A stretch of 64,000 bases of DNA from Streptomyces sp. 11x1 (GTDB lineage Bacteria > Actinomycetota > Actinomycetes > Streptomycetales > Streptomycetaceae), in the NCBI RefSeq assembly GCF_032598905.1, contig NZ_CP122458.1, positions 7,217,001-7,281,000 on the forward strand, written 5' to 3'. Every line of letters begins with the position of its first letter. Positions within the stretch are counted from its first letter, which is position 1. The position numbers and the translations under genes are program-made. This document shows positions 61,585 through 64,000 of this stretch, one piece after another. The notes below the pieces were generated by a model that was not told the DNA's origin, searched no databases, and saw nothing but the letters and a program-made list of their open reading frames with translations.

Positions 61585-63012
61585 ATGGACGAGCAGTTCC
61601 GCTACGAACACGACCTCCTCGGCGACCTTCCGGTGCCCCGATACGCCTACTTCGGCATCCACACCCTCCGGGCGGTGCACAACTTCCCCATCACCGGCAC
61701 CCGTATCTCCACCCACGGCGACCTGGTCAACGGGCTGGCGGCCGTCAAGCAGGCGGCGGCGCTGGCCAACCGCGACCTGGGGCTCCTGGACGCCGACAAG
61801 GCCGAGGCCATCGTCGCCGCCTGCGAGGAGATCCGCTCCGGCGAGCTCCACGACCAGTTCGTCGTGGACGTCATCCAGGGTGGCGCGGGCACCTCCACCA
61901 ACATGAACGCGAACGAGGTCATAGCCAACAGGGCCCTGGAACTTCTCGGTCACAACCGCGGCGACTACCACCACCTGCACCCCCTCGACGACGTGAACGC
62001 CGGGCAGAGCACCAACGACGCATACCCGACGGCGGTCAAGGTGGCCCTGCAGGCAGGCACTCACCGTCTCCAACAGGCCATGGCCACCCTGCGGCAAGCC
62101 TTCCGGGCCAAGGCCGACGAGTTCGCCGACGTCGTCAAGACCGGCCGCACGCAACTCCAGGACGCGATACCCATGACCCTCGGCCAGGAGTTCGGCGCGT
62201 ACGCGGTGATGCTGGCCGAGGACGAACAGCGCCTGGCCGAGGCGACCACCCTGATCCGGGAGATCAACCTCGGAGGTACGGCCATCGGTACCGGCCTCAA
62301 CTCCCACCCCCGCTACGCGGCACTGGCCTGCGCACACCTCAGCACCATCACCGGCGTGCCCCTGTCCACCGCCGCCGACCTGGTGGAGGCCACCCAGGAC
62401 GCCGGAGCGTTCGTCCAGCTCTCCGGGGTGCTCAAGCGCATCGCCGTCAAGCTCTCCAAGACCTGCAACGACCTGCGTCTGCTGTCCTCCGGGCCCCGCG
62501 CAGGCCTCGGCGAGATCAACCTCCCCGCCGTACAGGCCGGCTCCAGCATCATGCCCGGCAAGGTCAACCCGGTGATCCCCGAGGTCGTCAACCAGATCGC
62601 CTTCAAGGCCATCGGCAATGACATCACCATCACCATGGCCGCTGAAGCGGGCCAGCTCCAGCTCAACGCCTTCGAACCGGTCATCGCCCACTGCCTGTTC
62701 GAAAGTCTCGGTCAGCTGGAGGCCGGATGCCTGACGCTGGCCGACCGCTGCGTGAACGGCATCACCGCCAATCGCGAGCACCTGCGCGCGGTCGTGCTCA
62801 ACACCATCGGGATCGTCACCGCCCTCAGCCCCGTCATCGGCTACGCGCAGGCCAGTGCCGTCGCACAGGAGGCACTGGACAGAAACCTGCCCGTGGCCGA
62901 CGTGGTCCTGGCACGGGAACTGCTCGCCGCCGACGAACTCCGGCGCGCTCTGCGTCCCGAGACGCTCGCCAGAAGTAGTGACCGGGAGTCGCACGCACGC
63001 GCGTCGGACTGA
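61585..63012 (+). CDS. aspA: Aspartate ammonia-lyase
   Basis: A 475-residue member of the fumarase/aspartase superfamily that deaminates aspartate to fumarate and ammonia. The N terminus, EHDLLGDLPVPRYAYFGIHT, then LRAVHNFPITG, is of aspartase rather than fumarase type. Active-site segments include QGGAGTSTNMNANEVIANRA, NAGQSTNDAYPTAVKVAL, GRTQLQDAIPMTLGQEFGAY and the flexible loop signature GSSIMPGKVNP. ATG 61585 has AGGAG about 11 bases upstream. It lies 164 bases after the glutamate/aspartate permease genes, giving an uptake-plus-breakdown operon that feeds fumarate into central metabolism. Confidence 0.92.
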   Translation: MDEQFRYEHDLLGDLPVPRYAYFGIHTLRAVHNFPITGTRISTHGDLVNGLAAVKQAAALANRDLGLLDADKAEAIVAACEEIRSGELHDQFVVDVIQGGAGTSTNMNANEVIANRALELLGHNRGDYHHLHPLDDVNAGQSTNDAYPTAVKVALQAGTHRLQQAMATLRQAFRAKADEFADVVKTGRTQLQDAIPMTLGQEFGAYAVMLAEDEQRLAEATTLIREINLGGTAIGTGLNSHPRYAALACAHLSTITGVPLSTAADLVEATQDAGAFVQLSGVLKRIAVKLSKTCNDLRLLSSGPRAGLGEINLPAVQAGSSIMPGKVNPVIPEVVNQIAFKAIGNDITITMAAEAGQLQLNAFEPVIAHCLFESLGQLEAGCLTLADRCVNGITANREHLRAVVLNTIGIVTALSPVIGYAQASAVAQEALDRNLPVADVVLARELLAADELRRALRPETLARSSDRESHARASD

Positions 63013-63132
63013 CCTGCCGCCCTCCACGGACGCGGCCCGCCACGCGGCGAGCACCATCACCGCGAAGGCCCCGGTCCGGGAACGCCGGCCGGCCCGCGCC
63101 CATGTCACCGCTGAACTCAACGCCGCCGATGC

Positions 63133-63170
63133 AAGGCGCTCGGCTGAGTAACCCCAGCCGAGCGCCTTTT
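63133..63170 (+). terminator. Strong Rho-independent terminator after aspartase
   Basis: AAGGCGCTCGGCT pairs exactly with AGCCGAGCGCCTT around a 10-base loop and is followed by a short T-run, 120 bases past the aspartase stop. It ends the glu-asp operon. Confidence 0.9.
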
Positions 63171-63190
63171 CAGTGACCAGCGGAAACGTC

Positions 63191-63216
63191 AAGGCCCTTG
63201 CTCCTGCGGGGGCCTT
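63191..63216 (+). terminator. Second stem-loop downstream
   Basis: AAGGCCC pairs with GGGCCTT 20 bases beyond the main terminator, with CTTG after it. Possibly a back-up terminator. Confidence 0.4.
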
Positions 63217-63219
63217 CTT

Positions 63220-63893
63220 GCGTCCTTCAAGATTGCTTGCTCGCCCGATGCTCACCCGAAGCGGGAACCCGCCACGTTCACGGTCCAGCCGCCCGGTTCG
63301 GGCGCGGCCTGGCGGGAGCAGAAGGCGAGAGGGCCTCCGGCTGTGTGCCAGGGGCCGTCCTGCGCATGGGCAGTTACTGTCGCGGTTATGGTGATCGGCC
63401 GGCGCTGAGCCGCCGAAGAACGTCCGGCGTGTCGACGTCGACGACCTGACCGCCCTCGTTGCGGCACTCGGCGTAAGCCCGAACACCCTGCTGCTCCCCC
63501 ACCAGGGTCCGGAGCTACGACCGGTCGCCAGCCAGCTGGGCGTGTGCGCTTCGAGGACTCCGGAGGCGGCGGGGCGCCTGTCGGGTCGCCGTGACGAACC
63601 ACAGAACCAGCGAAGTACGTCGAACCCGGGGCTGTGTCGGTCGTGACGTCCGTGCGGTGCTCGGCGGGTGTGCTCGGCTCTGGGTCCTGGGCGTTGCTGT
63701 CCGTGCCGGGGAGCGTGAACGATGTGCCAGACTCAGCGCGGGGCCGTGGCGCTGCCTGGCCGGTGTTGGCGTAGTAGGCAGCAGCGCTGCCCGCGACAAA
63801 GAAGTGCTGCCACCGCCCCGCCTATGCAGTGCGCGAGGTGCCGTCTACGCCGTACGGCTCTGGATCCTTCGTATTCGTAGGAGGTGAGCGACG
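63220..63893. other. Decayed region with XRE helix-turn-helix scrap
   Basis: No intact gene. Around 63426-63505 the plus strand reads RRVDVDDLTALVAALGVSPN, then TLLLP, the second half of an XRE-type helix-turn-helix, with unrelated sequence on both sides. The rest is Arg/Ser/Pro-rich in all frames. Confidence 0.45.
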
Positions 63894-64000
63894 GTGTGCT
63901 CACCGCGATCCGACTACGCCGAGCGTGCACTCGCACTGGTCGATCAGCACCGCATGAGATGGTCCTCCCGGCAGCGCCGTGGCCGTGCGGTGCCGAGTTC
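63894..64000 (+). CDS. Start of unknown gene, truncated by window end
   Basis: A strong GGAGGTGA site lies 8 bases before GTG 63894, which opens a frame (MCSPRSDYAERALALVDQHR) that runs off the right edge after 35 codons. The composition looks protein-like, but the fragment is too short for a family call. A start at GTG 63884 in another frame is less favoured because it overlaps the ribosome site. Confidence 0.35.
   Translation, partial: MCSPRSDYAERALALVDQHRMRWSSRQRRGRAVPS

Overview
The window is very GC-rich, with strong GC bias at third codon positions, GTG/TTG starts, GGAGG-type ribosome sites and actinobacterial gene families (large LuxR regulators, NarL-type two-component systems, AbfB and ricin-domain glycosidases, DUF3556, VapBC pairs). 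It fits a Streptomyces chromosome, most likely an accessory or arm region. Intact operons alternate with stretches of decayed genes, transposase remnants and truncated genes. No rRNA, complete tRNA or CRISPR array was seen.

Left part (1-19 kb): the 3' end of a large LuxR regulator and a frameshifted secreted-protein pseudogene are followed by a zone with three copies of a roughly 300-bp repeat, each containing the 3' half of a CAU-anticodon tRNA (about 2.77, 12.07 and 17.77 kb). These look like attachment-site scars of past integrations. Between them lie an MFS exporter, a DUF1254 / SulP anion transporter / DUF1254 trio, a NarL-type histidine kinase and response regulator, and a secreted tripeptidyl-aminopeptidase-like hydrolase, with remnants of IS256, IS3, GNAT, SnoaL and methyltransferase genes.

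19-26 kb: a compact, divergently arranged locus with the layout of a small biosynthetic cluster. One arm has an RraA-like aldolase-family protein and a methyltransferase (ATGA overlap). The other has a 45-residue peptide overlapping an ATP-grasp ligase, a flavin-dependent halogenase/monooxygenase-like protein and a CPA2 cation/proton antiporter. This is the best candidate for an undescribed pathway.

26-35 kb: a VapBC pair with a frameshifted toxin and a helicase remnant, then a PucR regulator divergent from a three-gene operon (acyl-CoA-ligase-like enzyme, DUF3556 membrane protein, CrtI-like FAD oxidoreductase), then an intact VapBC pair.

35-45 kb: an arabinan/arabinoxylan-degradation island. 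It has four secreted GH43-type proteins carrying ricin or AbfB sugar-binding modules, and a single-polypeptide ECF sigma factor joined through a membrane helix to an extracellular AbfB domain, a plausible sensor for the same sugars.

45-52.6 kb: a rearranged integrase pseudogene, an orphan betaine-type binding lipoprotein, a formylglycine-generating enzyme overlapping its sulfatase, a LysR regulator with a clear palindromic site, and a second VapC whose antitoxin is truncated.

53-63 kb: a BarA-like hybrid histidine kinase divergent from a CitB-type response regulator, which heads a glutamate/aspartate ABC uptake operon (two binding proteins, ATPase, two permeases) ending in aspartate ammonia-lyase and a strong terminator. 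The signal-transduction genes probably sense acidic amino acids and switch on their uptake and deamination. The final kilobase holds a decayed XRE fragment and the start of a gene that runs off the window.
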